Part shown: one piece after another, positions 55,624-64,000 of the stretch
Layout of the letters: the number at the start of each line of letters is the position of its first letter
Position numbering within the stretch: position 1 is the stretch's first letter
The notes under the pieces: generated by a model
What the model was told of the DNA's origin: nothing
The model's database searches: none
The model's input: the letters and a program-made list of their open reading frames with translations, nothing else
Source: Bacteroidota bacterium
GTDB lineage: Bacteria; Bacteroidota; Bacteroidia; Chitinophagales; Saprospiraceae
NCBI GenBank assembly: GCA_003045895.1
Contig: PZPC01000003.1
Location: forward strand, 1-64,000
Length of the DNA stretch: 64,000 bases
Reading direction: 5' to 3'
Translations under genes and position numbers: made by a program

Positions 55624-56037
55624 TTAATATTGCTCCAGTAAATAATTGATCACATCCGTAGAAGTGAGTATACCTACCAATTTGCCCTCCTCCAGCACGG
55701 GTAGTGCGTGGTAGGTGCCGGTGGCCAGCAAAGTGGCCGCATCCCGGATAGCATCTTCGATGTCGACGGTTTCCACCTGGTGGGTCATCACCTGTTCCAG
55801 TTTCAGCAGGTTGAATACCGCCGTACTGGCACTATCGGCCTGGTAGGCGTCTACGTAAGATACCCGGTCAATATCCGTTTTGCTGATCATGCCGATCAGT
55901 TTGTCGCCGGATACCACCGGAATATGGTGGATGTTGTGGGTTTTGAATAATTCGACCACATCATTTACCTCGTTGGTGAGGTTGACACAGAGGGGGTTTC
56001 TGGTCATGATTTTGGCAACAGATTCTCTCTTCTTCAT
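55624..56037 (-). CDS. CBS-pair protein
   Basis: A 137-residue protein consisting of two CBS motifs (VAKIMTRNPLCVNLTNEVNDVVELFKTHNIHHIPVV and EQVMTHQVETVDIEDAIRDAATLLATGTYHALPVL, each about 50 residues). CBS pairs bind adenosine nucleotides and act as energy sensors, but nothing shows its partner. The start at 56037 removes a hydrophobic stretch not found in the family. A 7-bp hairpin TTGTGTT/AACACAA (56043-56063) lies just before the ATG. Confidence 0.88.
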   Translation of the reverse strand: MKKRESVAKIMTRNPLCVNLTNEVNDVVELFKTHNIHHIPVVSGDKLIGMISKTDIDRVSYVDAYQADSASTAVFNLLKLEQVMTHQVETVDIEDAIRDAATLLATGTYHALPVLEEGKLVGILTSTDVINYLLEQY

Positions 56038-56130
56038 TTTTGTTGTGTTTAGTAGCAACACAAAAGTGAGGAAAGCCACCAGGCTGTCCCATGATTAAAA
56101 TCAGGGAAAAGACTGACAATTCTTACCCCT

Positions 56131-56865
56131 TTAAAAGTCGCACTGCCCACCAAATTGCTTGAGCCAGGCTTCGTGTTCTTCGTAGTTGGGCATGGCCTGC
56201 TGCACCTGGTACCAAAAGCGGTCGGAATGGTTGAGTTCCACCAGGTGCGCGAGTTCGTGGATGATGACGTAATCAATCACCACTGGTGGGGCGAAGAGGA
56301 GGCGGGTACTGAGGTTGATGTTGCCGGAATTGGAGCAGGAGCCCCAGTTGGAATGGTTGTATTTGAGTTTGACGCCTTTAATGGGGCGGCGAAAAAAGCG
56401 CTGGTTCAGCTCGTGGACCCGCTGGGTGATGTAGGGCAACTGATCGAGCGCCACCAGGCGGCTAAGCAGGGTGCGGATGGCTTCGGAGCGTTGTTGCGCG
56501 TTCAGCTGGTCGCTGAGCAGGAGCCGGATGGTATCGTTCTCCACGTTGCCGGTGCTGGTTTTGCGGTCGGCTTGTTGCAGTTGCAGTTGGTACTGGCGCT
56601 GCCCTACGCGCAGGGTGTCGCCGGTCTGGTAGTCGGCGTGTTGGTAGCGTTGGAGAGCTCCTGCCCGCTTGCGGAATTGCTTGTGCAGCCACTGAATAAG
56701 CCGTTCGCGATGAAAAGCAGCTTCGGTAGGCGTGAGGTGGGAAGGGAAGCGAAAGATGACGTGTTCTTTACCCATATAGGCCCGGACACTGCGGCGACGC
56801 TCCCGGATAATCCGTACCGGAACATCCTGGTCACCTATGCGCAGTTTCAGCCATTCTTCACTCAT
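56131..56865 (-). CDS. YgjP-like metallopeptidase (DUF45, SprT-like fold)
   Basis: A 244-residue zinc-dependent protein. The motif HELAH lies at 203-207 with the third ligand His at 213 in LNHSDRFW, the exact layout of YgjP. N-terminal RRRSVRAYMGKEHVIFRFP and middle LKYNHSNWGSCSNSGNINLS complete the family pattern. The substrate is unknown. The start at 56865 removes 28 residues without homology. Confidence 0.9.
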   Translation of the reverse strand: MSEEWLKLRIGDQDVPVRIIRERRRSVRAYMGKEHVIFRFPSHLTPTEAAFHRERLIQWLHKQFRKRAGALQRYQHADYQTGDTLRVGQRQYQLQLQQADRKTSTGNVENDTIRLLLSDQLNAQQRSEAIRTLLSRLVALDQLPYITQRVHELNQRFFRRPIKGVKLKYNHSNWGSCSNSGNINLSTRLLFAPPVVIDYVIIHELAHLVELNHSDRFWYQVQQAMPNYEEHEAWLKQFGGQCDF

Positions 56866-57229
56866 GCTTAAAGGTACAATTTTAATAGATTTTGCCACAG
56901 CGCCAGGGCGCCAGGGCGTTTGTTTTAAACAAAGAAGCGCCGTGCCCAATAAGCGCTAAGTTTGACCTAATGGCTGGGGTTCCGGCAGTACAAGTTGATT
57001 TATGGGCGCCGCCCGCGTGTTGCGCCTCGGGCCTGGATGGGATGCGCGTGCCCTTGCGGGCACTGGGCTGGCCTTCCTGTTGGTACTCACCTGATTTGAC
57101 TGCGTTGTGCTCATTTTGCGAGTTCCCACACGCGCTCAAAATATAGGAGCAGCAGTCTAATTAATCCATTGGTGCAACCCGAGATGGTCGCGCCAATGGA
57201 TCAATGTTCTTAAGCGTAAAAGCGCCGCA
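56866..57229. other. 364-base gap built from short repeats and hairpins
   Basis: No gene I can support. It contains two tandem copies of GCGCCAGG (near 56902-56917), a 15-base palindrome TTTGTTTTAAACAAA (near 56920-56934), a perfect GTGCCC-TTGC-GGGCAC hairpin (57048-57063) in a G/C-rich core, and a large imperfect hairpin (57164-57201). The open frames on both strands read as unnatural proteins. It looks like an assembly of intergenic repeats. Confidence 0.5.
57164..57201 (-). terminator. Long hairpin downstream of serC
   Basis: Positions 57164-57179 pair with 57186-57201: 16 positions with one mismatch and one G-T, loop of 6. It lies about 30 bases past the serC stop. The T-run is poor, so the role as terminator is uncertain. 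Confidence 0.5.
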
Positions 57230-58309
57230 CTACGCGTGCTTGGCCGCAAACTCGCGCATAACGTCTACGAGTACCTGCACGCTGGCGATGGGCATGCTGT
57301 TGTAGATGGAAGCCCGGTAACCGCCCGCCGAGCGGTGGCCTTTCATGCCGTCGCAACCAGCGGCTTTGCAAGCGGCCAGGAATTCGGCATCGAGGTGTTC
57401 GTAACCCGGTTTGAGCAGGAAGGTGGCGTTCATACGGGAGCGATCCGCCACATCACTGATCACACCGGTGAAGAGTGGGCTGGCGTCGATCTCGTCGTAA
57501 ACCAGCTTTGCTTTCGCCTCGTTGAGGGGAACCATAGCTGCTACCCCGCCCTGGGCTTTTACCCACCGCATGGTGAGCATACTCACGTAGATGGGGAAAA
57601 CCGGTGGCGTATTGAAAGAAGATTCGTTCTCGATGTGGACGCGGTAGTCCAGCATGCTGGGAATGGCACGGGTTACTTTACCCAAAAGGTCTTTGCGCAC
57701 AATGACGAGGGTAACGCCGGCAGGCCCCATATTCTTCTGGGCACCCGCGTAGATGATGCCGAAACGGTCGACGGGAATCGGCCGACTGAAAATATCACTC
57801 GACATATCCCCCACCAGCGGCGTGTCCGTTTCGGGCAGCGTCTGGAACTGGGAACCGTAGATGGTATTGTTGGTCGTGATGTGCACGTACTTCAGCCCGG
57901 TGGGGATGTCGTAGCCTTTGGGAATGTAGCTGAAATTTTTGTCCTTGCTGCTGGCCAGTTCCTTGACCTGTCCGAACAACTTGGCTTCTTTGATCGCCTT
58001 GGTTGACCAGGTGCCGGTATTGACGTAGCCTGCGGTATCTTCGGCATCCAGCAGGTTCATGGCGCACATAAAAAACTGGGAGCTGGCACCGCCGCTCAGA
58101 AAAAGCACGCCGTATTCATCGCTGACACCCAGCAACTCGCGTACCAGGGCTTCGGCTTCCTCCATGACGGCAATGAACTGCTTGGAACGGTGGGAAATCT
58201 CGAGGATAGACATGCCCATGCCATTAAATTCGCGCACCGCAGCAGCGGCTTCTTCCATAACACTAGCCGGCAATATGGCTGGTCCTGCGCTGAAGTTGTG
58301 AATTTTCAT
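57230..58309 (-). CDS. serC: Phosphoserine aminotransferase
   Basis: Second step of serine synthesis: 3-phosphohydroxypyruvate plus Glu to phosphoserine. The 359-residue protein begins KIHNFSAGPAILPASV, with GMSILEISHRSKQF and LFLSGGASSQF near 35-80, and the PLP-Lys in AGAQKNMGPAG near 195. Start at 58309 is the family start. serA, often adjacent in Bacteroidota, is not in the window. Confidence 0.95.
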   Translation of the reverse strand: MKIHNFSAGPAILPASVMEEAAAAVREFNGMGMSILEISHRSKQFIAVMEEAEALVRELLGVSDEYGVLFLSGGASSQFFMCAMNLLDAEDTAGYVNTGTWSTKAIKEAKLFGQVKELASSKDKNFSYIPKGYDIPTGLKYVHITTNNTIYGSQFQTLPETDTPLVGDMSSDIFSRPIPVDRFGIIYAGAQKNMGPAGVTLVIVRKDLLGKVTRAIPSMLDYRVHIENESSFNTPPVFPIYVSMLTMRWVKAQGGVAAMVPLNEAKAKLVYDEIDASPLFTGVISDVADRSRMNATFLLKPGYEHLDAEFLAACKAAGCDGMKGHRSAGGYRASIYNSMPIASVQVLVDVMREFAAKHA

Positions 58310-58337
58310 AAGAAAAGAAATATTTGCGGATGAAGTA

Positions 58338-58345
58338 CAAAAATA
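58338..58345 (-). promoter_or_regulatory. Bacteroidota -7 element (TATTTTTG) of serC
   Basis: Exact TAnnTTTG on the minus strand, 28 bases before the serC ATG. Confidence 0.6.
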
Positions 58346-58595
58346 GGCTTTTTCTACACCCAAACCAGTCTCCAACTGGCTTTCTCTGCGCAAACCAAGC
58401 CTGAAATACGATCCCTTGTTTTGTTAAATTTTTACAATATTTGGGGTAGCATATGCCCGCGACGAATAACTGCTTCGTTGGAACAAAGTAACCAAACATT
58501 TTTTGGCGCATAGTTGTTGCTGCCAAAGAACCATTGGAGGGCATTTACGGAATGGTGAATCCCTATTATTTGTCTATTATTACAAAAAAATTACC

Positions 58596-60038
58596 ATGCG
58601 CAAGCTCATTTTCCCTACTTCCCTATTCGCCTTGTTCAGTATCTTGCTGGTCCTGGGTTGTACCCCCAAGACAACGGCAACCGTTACGCCACCCACCACG
58701 GCGCCCGCGCCGAAACCCGTGAGCCCGGCACCCGAACCCGTGAAGCTCAGCCCCTGCCCCAAGTTTTCGGACGCACCCAACCCCGACGATGCAGAGACCA
58801 ACTACGTCCTCTACCGCGATTTTCTGCGGGCTAAAGACTACGACAAAGCCCATGCCTACTGGCAAAAAGTATACGCGGTAGCTCCCGCTGCCGATGGCCA
58901 GCGCAATACGGTCTTTTCCGACGGCATTTTATTTTACGAACACTTCCTCGCGCAAACGGGTAACCAGGCCTACGTGGATTCCATCTTCCAGATGTACGAC
59001 CACATCCACGAATGTTACCCCGAAGGCGGCTACGTAGCCGGGCGCAAAGCTTTTGATTACTACTACAAATACCCCGAGCGTTCGACGCCACTGGCGACCT
59101 ACAAACTGTTCAAGGAATCCATCGATCTCGACGGGATCAAGGCCAATGATTTTGTGATCAACCCCTTCACTGCCCTGCTCACCGAACTGCACGATTCTAT
59201 GCTGGTATCCGATGCCGAGGCCAAGGCTTACGTAGGTAAGATCAAGGCGATCATCGCCAACGGGCTGGCCACCTGCGAAGAACCCTACTGCGAACGCTGG
59301 CGCATTGTGGCGGAATACGCGCCCGTGCGGTTGGAGTATTTCGAAACCGTGCAGGGTTTCTACGACTGTGATTACTACATCAAGAAATACTATCCGGCCT
59401 TCACCGAGAACCCGACCGATTGTGACAACGCCCGCGAGGTATTCAGTAGCCTGACCTGGGGCGGATGCACCGCCGGGCAGCCCGAATACGATGCTGTGAA
59501 GGCAGTTATTGACGGCAACGATTGTCGCTTCCAGTTTACCGGTCCGGCGGGTATCGGGGTGGAGTGCCTCCAGAATGCCAACTACAACTGCGCCATTGAG
59601 AACCTGTTGCTGGCTGCCGACCAGGAAACGGAGTCCATCCGCAAATCGGAACTGCTGCTGCTGGTGGCCAAGATCTACTACGTACACAAACGCAACTTCA
59701 GCCAGGCGCGCAACTACGCCCAGCAAGCCGCCGACGTACGGCCCAACTGGGGCGTCCCCTACATCCTCATCGGGCGCATGTACGCCAGCAGTGGCCCGCT
59801 CTGTGGCCCCGGTCGCGGCTGGGACAGCCAGGTGGTGGTGTGGGCCGCCCTGGACGCCTGGAGCCGCGCCAAAAGCATCGACTCCCGGTCGGCGGGCGAA
59901 GCCCAACGCTGGATCAACCAGTACAGCCAGTACATGCCCAAGCGGGAAGATATCTTCCTGCGGGGCCTGAAAGTAGGCGATACCTACAACATCGGATGCT
60001 GGATTCAGCGCAGCACGACGATCCGGACAGCGAATTGA
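58596..60038 (+). CDS. TPR-type lipoprotein
   Basis: A 480-residue protein. The start at 58596 gives a lipoprotein signal (FALFSILLVLGC, Cys near 21), followed by a Thr/Pro/Ala-rich linker (about 22-50) and a helical TPR-like body with repeats such as NCAIENLLLAADQETESIRKSELLLL and SQARNYAQQAADVRPNWGVPYILIGRMYA near 360-430. Likely an outer-membrane-linked scaffold. Partner unknown; the Cys-rich ends may form disulfides. Confidence 0.82.
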   Translation: MRKLIFPTSLFALFSILLVLGCTPKTTATVTPPTTAPAPKPVSPAPEPVKLSPCPKFSDAPNPDDAETNYVLYRDFLRAKDYDKAHAYWQKVYAVAPAADGQRNTVFSDGILFYEHFLAQTGNQAYVDSIFQMYDHIHECYPEGGYVAGRKAFDYYYKYPERSTPLATYKLFKESIDLDGIKANDFVINPFTALLTELHDSMLVSDAEAKAYVGKIKAIIANGLATCEEPYCERWRIVAEYAPVRLEYFETVQGFYDCDYYIKKYYPAFTENPTDCDNAREVFSSLTWGGCTAGQPEYDAVKAVIDGNDCRFQFTGPAGIGVECLQNANYNCAIENLLLAADQETESIRKSELLLLVAKIYYVHKRNFSQARNYAQQAADVRPNWGVPYILIGRMYASSGPLCGPGRGWDSQVVVWAALDAWSRAKSIDSRSAGEAQRWINQYSQYMPKREDIFLRGLKVGDTYNIGCWIQRSTTIRTAN

Positions 60039-60211
60039 GGAACACCCCCATTGGGATCACCAAATTCTTTGGCTTAACGTCATGCTAACAACATTTAGAA
60101 TCGGGTTTTAAGGCAGGAACGGATAAAAAAGCTAATTTTAGGCTTTTAATCACTTTTTCAGGAACGTAATTGTTCGGTGCAAATTCCTCTTAATAAAAAT
60201 ATTCGTTTAGC

Positions 60212-61675
60212 ATGGCTAACCCAAATCAAGATCCATTCGCCAACCAGCCCGAACTATTCGGGCATCCGGTAGGGCTGTATTTTCTGTTCTTTACCGAGAT
60301 GTGGGAACGTTTTTCCTACTACGGCATGCGGGCGATCCTGACGCTGTTTTTGGCGGCACCCATTCTGCTGGACAACCCGCAGTCGGGCTTCGGCTGGAGC
60401 AACGCCGAAACCCTTTCCTTTTACGGTACCTACACCATGTTCGTATACCTGACGTCCATTCCCGGCGGCATCATTGCCGACCGCTACATCGGGCAGAAGA
60501 ATGCCGTGATGTTGGGTGGGCTCCTCCTGTGTATCGGTCACGGTACGCTGGCCATCAACCAGGAATGGGCCTTTTTTACGGGGCTGGTACTGATTGTCCT
60601 GGGCGTTGGTTTCCTGAAACCCAATATCTCGACCATGGTTGGCGGCCTCTACAAGCAGGGTGATGCCCGCCGTGACAAAGGCTTCTACATTTTTTATATT
60701 GGTATCAACCTCGGTGCTTTCCTCGGGGCGCTGATCGTGGGGGTGGTAGCCGCCAGGTACGGCTGGCACGCAGGCTTTGGCCTCGCGGGTATCGGTATGG
60801 CCCTTGGCCAGCTGGTATACATCTACGGGCTGCGCTACCTGAAAACGGTGGGCAACTTCATCGGCAAAGCCGATTCTCCGGATAAAGAACTCCTGAAAAA
60901 GCCACTCACCAAAGTGGAGAAAGACCGTATGCTGGTCATGTTCCTGTCTTTCCTGATCATCATTGTTTTCTGGGGCGCTTTTGAGCAAGCCGGTGGCCTG
61001 ATGAGCCTCTACACCGAGCAAAAAACCAATCGCATGCTGGGCTTCTCCCTGCCGATCATTGGCAATGAAGTACCCGCTGCGGTCTTCCAATCCATCAATG
61101 CCTTCTTTATCATTGCGCTGGGTACGCTGATGGGGGCTTTCTGGTACAAGTGGGCCAGGGCTGGCCGCGAATCCTCGTCCCTGTTCAAGATGGCGATCGG
61201 CGTGATCATTATGGGTACCGGGTTCCTCTTTATGAGTAAGGCGAGCACCGAAGTCGTAACGGCAGAAAATGGCGACCTTTTAGAAAAATCAGCGATGATC
61301 TGGCTGGTGTTGGCCTACCTTTTTCACACCGTTGGCGAGCTTTGTGCTTCTCCCGTGGCGCTGTCGTTTATCACCAAGCTGGCCCCCGTAAAATATGCAT
61401 CTTTTATGATGGGTGCCTACTTTGCGGCTACGGGTATTGGCAACAAAGTAGCCGGGCTGATCGGTGAATCGGCAGCAGGTGCCGGCGACTTCCAGACCTT
61501 CACGGGGATTGCCGTCTTCTGTACCCTCTTCGGGCTGCTGGTATTGGCCATCCTCAAGCCCTTGAAACGCCTGACCCACGGGGCCGAAGATCTGGATCTC
61601 AGCCTGGAAAACGGGGTTGCTAACCCAAAAAACGTGACTGGGAAAGGAGCACTCCAGGTCAAAACCCACGAATAA
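60212..61675 (+). CDS. POT-family (PTR2) proton-coupled peptide transporter 1
   Basis: A 487-residue MFS membrane protein importing di- and tripeptides with protons. The POT N-terminus FFTEMWERFSYYGMRAIL is near 29-46 and the second POT signature GFYIFYIGINLGAFLGALI near 155-173. About 12-14 helices. The C-terminus (about 450-487) is polar. A second POT gene follows by 36 bases. Confidence 0.92.
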   Translation: MANPNQDPFANQPELFGHPVGLYFLFFTEMWERFSYYGMRAILTLFLAAPILLDNPQSGFGWSNAETLSFYGTYTMFVYLTSIPGGIIADRYIGQKNAVMLGGLLLCIGHGTLAINQEWAFFTGLVLIVLGVGFLKPNISTMVGGLYKQGDARRDKGFYIFYIGINLGAFLGALIVGVVAARYGWHAGFGLAGIGMALGQLVYIYGLRYLKTVGNFIGKADSPDKELLKKPLTKVEKDRMLVMFLSFLIIIVFWGAFEQAGGLMSLYTEQKTNRMLGFSLPIIGNEVPAAVFQSINAFFIIALGTLMGAFWYKWARAGRESSSLFKMAIGVIIMGTGFLFMSKASTEVVTAENGDLLEKSAMIWLVLAYLFHTVGELCASPVALSFITKLAPVKYASFMMGAYFAATGIGNKVAGLIGESAAGAGDFQTFTGIAVFCTLFGLLVLAILKPLKRLTHGAEDLDLSLENGVANPKNVTGKGALQVKTHE

Positions 61676-61711
61676 CCACCATTCACACTACAGCCTACCT
61701 AAACAATAAAC

Positions 61712-63478
61712 ATGAGTAATCCGACCGATTCTTTTTTTGAGTCCAAGGTGCTGGGGCACCCATCGGGCTTGTTTGTCCTGTTTTTTACCGAGATGTGGGA
61801 ACGCTTTTCCTACTACGGCATGCGTTCCTTGCTGGTGATGTTCTTTACGGCCTCCTTGCTGGACGAAGGCTGGGGCTGGCCGCGCGAGCACGCCCTGTCG
61901 CTCTTTGGCTCCTACACGGCCCTGGTGTACCTGTCGACCATGTTGGGCGGCTGGTTTGCCGACAATAAAATCGGTTACCGCTGGGCGGTGGTAGTAGGAG
62001 CACTGCTGATGACCCTCGGGCACGCCTGCATGGCCATGGAAACGGCAGCCTTTATTTATACAGGACTTACGTTGCTCGTATTCGGTAGTGGTTTTTTTAA
62101 ACCCAACATGACGTCCATTATCTCGGAGATGTACAAGTTTCACCCCGAGAAAAAAGACGGCGCCTACACCATTTTCTACATGGGGGTCAACGCTGGCGCC
62201 TTTCTGGGTATTCTCCTGTGTGGGTACCTGGGCGAGATGGTCGGCTGGAGCCTGGGCTTCGGGCTGGCGGGTATTTTTATGTTCTTTGGGTTGCTGCAAT
62301 TCTGGTTTGCCCAGGGTATTTTCGGTGACATCGGGTTGAAGCCCAACAAAGAGAAAGCCAGGTTAGCTGAATCGGAAGACGAGCGCAACGACAAGCGGGT
62401 GCCTTTTACCACCTGGCAAAACGTGATCATTGCCCTGTGCGTCGTCATTGGTTTGGTGTGGATTATCAACGATCCCGTCTCTAAAATCTCCCAGAATGCT
62501 GCCGGAGTGGCCCAGTACGACCTGTTGGGCTTTTCGGTGTTGGGTTTTGCGGGAGCCGATTTCCTGATCCTCACGGCACTGGCTTTGTTTTTGGTCCTGC
62601 TGGTTTACCGGATTACGCAGTATTCGCCCATCACCCGCGACCGCCTGATTGCCGTCTCCTTCTTTGCCTTCCTGACGATTTTCTTCTGGGCCATTTTTGA
62701 ACAATCGCCCGGCAGTTTGACCATTTTCGCGCGCGATTATACCAGTCGGGTGCTCGAAGGAAATGCTGCCAATATCTTCAAAATCGCCAATTCCCTGATG
62801 ACCATCATTCCCCTGGGTATCATTACCTGGGTGCTGTATTTGCTGTTCAGGCAGACTTTTGGCAAGTACGCCTTGTCCAATATTCTGCTGGCCCTGAGCT
62901 TTGTCATCATCTGGGGCATTGCCCTGTGGATGCTCAACAACCAGTACCAGGCGGAAACCACGGAGATTCCTGCTTCCTGGTTCGGGGTGCTCAACTCCTT
63001 GTTCATCATCACTTTTGCCCCCTTGTTTTCCAAGTGGTGGGAGAGTAAATACAACCCCAGCGCCAATGTCAAGTACGCCATCGGCCTGTGGCTGTTGGGC
63101 CTGGGGATGGCTTTTGTAGCTTACGGTGCCCGCAACATCGTACCCGGTGCGGCTACGGCTTCGGTGAGTATTGTCTGGCTCATCATGGTCTACCTGTTCC
63201 ACACCCTGGGCGAATTGTGTATTTCTCCGTTGGGCCTCTCCTACGTGAGTAAACTGGTGCCAGGGCGCATGATCGCCTTCATGTTCGGGGTTTGGTACCT
63301 GGCCATCGCTATTGGCATGAAAACCGCCGGTAAACTGGGCGAAAGCATTGACGCCATTGCTGCTGAGCACGGCTTGTCCTACTTCTTCTGGATCCTGACG
63401 GCCGTCCCCATCGTAATGGGTATTGTCTCAATCTTATTTACCCCGGTAATGAAGAAACTGATGCACGGGGTGCATTAA
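61712..63478 (+). CDS. POT-family proton-coupled peptide transporter 2
   Basis: A 588-residue relative of the previous transporter with FFTEMWERFSYYGMRSLL near 24-41 and GAYTIFYMGVNAGAFLGILL near 150-169. It is about 100 residues longer, with an extra hydrophobic/loop region in the middle. The two genes probably arose by duplication and form an operon; different substrate range is likely. A strong terminator follows. Confidence 0.92.
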   Translation: MSNPTDSFFESKVLGHPSGLFVLFFTEMWERFSYYGMRSLLVMFFTASLLDEGWGWPREHALSLFGSYTALVYLSTMLGGWFADNKIGYRWAVVVGALLMTLGHACMAMETAAFIYTGLTLLVFGSGFFKPNMTSIISEMYKFHPEKKDGAYTIFYMGVNAGAFLGILLCGYLGEMVGWSLGFGLAGIFMFFGLLQFWFAQGIFGDIGLKPNKEKARLAESEDERNDKRVPFTTWQNVIIALCVVIGLVWIINDPVSKISQNAAGVAQYDLLGFSVLGFAGADFLILTALALFLVLLVYRITQYSPITRDRLIAVSFFAFLTIFFWAIFEQSPGSLTIFARDYTSRVLEGNAANIFKIANSLMTIIPLGIITWVLYLLFRQTFGKYALSNILLALSFVIIWGIALWMLNNQYQAETTEIPASWFGVLNSLFIITFAPLFSKWWESKYNPSANVKYAIGLWLLGLGMAFVAYGARNIVPGAATASVSIVWLIMVYLFHTLGELCISPLGLSYVSKLVPGRMIAFMFGVWYLAIAIGMKTAGKLGESIDAIAAEHGLSYFFWILTAVPIVMGIVSILFTPVMKKLMHGVH

Positions 63479-63498
63479 GATCCGGCCAACTGCCACGG

Positions 63499-63541
63499 AA
63501 ATCCCGCGTATTGATTCAGTTCAATGCGCGGGATTTTTTTT
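63499..63541 (+). terminator. Strong terminator of the POT operon
   Basis: Positions 63499-63514 and 63521-63536 form a 16-bp stem with one T-G and a 6-base loop, followed by a T-run (63534-63541). Confidence 0.92.
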
Positions 63542-63710
63542 ATTGTCGAAAAGGAGTGAAGGGGTAAACGGATTCTTGTTTAAATCAATTCCACCCTTTT
63601 TTTGTGGGATGCCCGCACACGGTGCATTGTTGCGATTTTTTTTTACCACCCAACAAGGTCACTTCAGGTGCTAATATTAGGTTTTGGTGGCCAGCCAGTT
63701 AATTTTTTCG

Positions 63711-63718
63711 TATGTTTG
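63711..63718 (+). promoter_or_regulatory. Bacteroidota -7 element (TATGTTTG) of the edge gene
   Basis: Exact TAnnTTTG, 72 bases before the ATG at 63791. Confidence 0.5.
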
Positions 63719-63790
63719 CTGATGTCTAGATGCCCTGTTAGTATACACAAGAAGCCCTTCACTTGACATCATCTACGCACAACTATCACC

Positions 63791-64000
63791 ATGAAAAAGT
63801 ACAACTTTTGGCTACTAACGAGTAGCCTTTTCCTCTTGTTCGGCGGAGCGCTGAGCCTCTCTGGCCAGACCCCACTGTGGAAATTGACCGATCCCCAACG
63901 ATTAACCGAGACCGCCGAAAGGAAGATCCTTCCCGACCAATTTTCGCTTTTTGAAGCCGACACGCTGGCGCTGCAAGTACTACTCCATAGCGCTCCTCCG
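63791..64000 (+). CDS. Exported protein, N-terminal part only (cut by window edge)
   Basis: The first 70 residues show a Sec signal peptide (FWLLTSSLFLLFGGALSLSG, cleavage near GQT). The following SLFEADTLALQVLLHSAPP resembles the leader of Bacteroidota secreted metallopeptidases of the reprolysin type, in which a Leu-rich segment ending in Ala-Pro precedes the prodomain. That assignment is a guess from a short stretch; the rest lies outside the window. Confidence 0.55.
   Translation, partial: MKKYNFWLLTSSLFLLFGGALSLSGQTPLWKLTDPQRLTETAERKILPDQFSLFEADTLALQVLLHSAPP

Larger units (their letters stand above)
63479..63790. other. 312-base gap after the POT genes
   Basis: Contains the POT terminator and the promoter region of the edge gene. 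No gene seen. Confidence 0.6.

Noticed and set aside
56892-57146. Open frames on both strands in the gap before serC
   Set aside because: They cross hairpins and repeats and give unlikely proteins; better explained as intergenic repeats.

Overview
This 64 kb window looks like a chromosomal core segment from a member of the Bacteroidota, most plausibly the Saprospiria (Lewinella-like). The signs are a very large secreted protein with SprB-type repeats and a type-B type IX secretion (T9SS) sorting domain, several copies of the Bacteroidota promoter element TAnnTTTG directly upstream of genes, few purine-rich ribosome binding sites, many short-signal lipoproteins, and family choices typical of the phylum (BtpA, DUF2461, a short ATP synthase epsilon, a single long Rel). 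No rRNA, tRNA, phage, transposase, CRISPR array or recognisable defence system was found. The assignment to class level is inference.

Layout. 0-6 kb: a GC-rich structured non-coding end, two small membrane proteins, a nitroreductase, a CNNM/CorC-type membrane protein and the 1002-residue T9SS substrate. 6-11 kb: pssA, purS, pheS, hisS and gatA, all on the plus strand. 11-15 kb: a GH3 beta-glucosidase lipoprotein divergent from a Nudix-type transcription regulator, with a near-perfect palindrome in the promoter gap. 14.6-17.5 kb, minus strand: dnaN, a small lipoprotein, nadD and a PhnA-like protein; a perfect DnaA box lies upstream of the dnaN promoter. 17.6-25 kb: an M16 peptidase homologue without its zinc site, then mreB-mreC-mreD-mrdA (cell elongation), folA and a proline-iminopeptidase-like lipoprotein.

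25-36.6 kb: OsmC, BtpA, two amidohydrolase-family exported proteins, then a tight set rel-fur-STAS-purA and a membrane-anchored coiled-coil protein closed by a very strong terminator. 36.7-41.3 kb, minus strand: parE, a double UspA protein and a DUF5691-like protein. 41.5-43.5 kb: atpD-atpC with a clear promoter and terminator. 43.5-50.2 kb: DUF2461, an unknown 118-residue protein, a GH73-type glucosaminidase, truA, a BlaI-type repressor, trkA, a low-molecular-weight phosphatase and a WG-repeat protein. 50.5-64 kb: a GMC oxidoreductase with a Tat-type small subunit, an M28 peptidase, hpt, a CBS protein, a YgjP-like metallopeptidase, serC, a TPR lipoprotein, two tandem POT-family transporters and the start of an exported protein cut by the window edge.

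Functionally this is mostly housekeeping: envelope growth (mre cluster, pssA), nucleotide and amino-acid metabolism (purS, purA, hpt, folA, serC), translation (pheS, hisS, gatA, truA), replication (dnaN, parE), energy (atpDC) and peptide/sugar scavenging (GH3, M28, iminopeptidase, POT pair, amidohydrolases). I found no clear new multi-gene system. The best leads are non-coding: the GH3/Nudix operator, the DnaA box at dnaN, a compound inverted-repeat element with a duplicated arm near 54.8 kb, and two unexplained GC-rich structured intergenic stretches.
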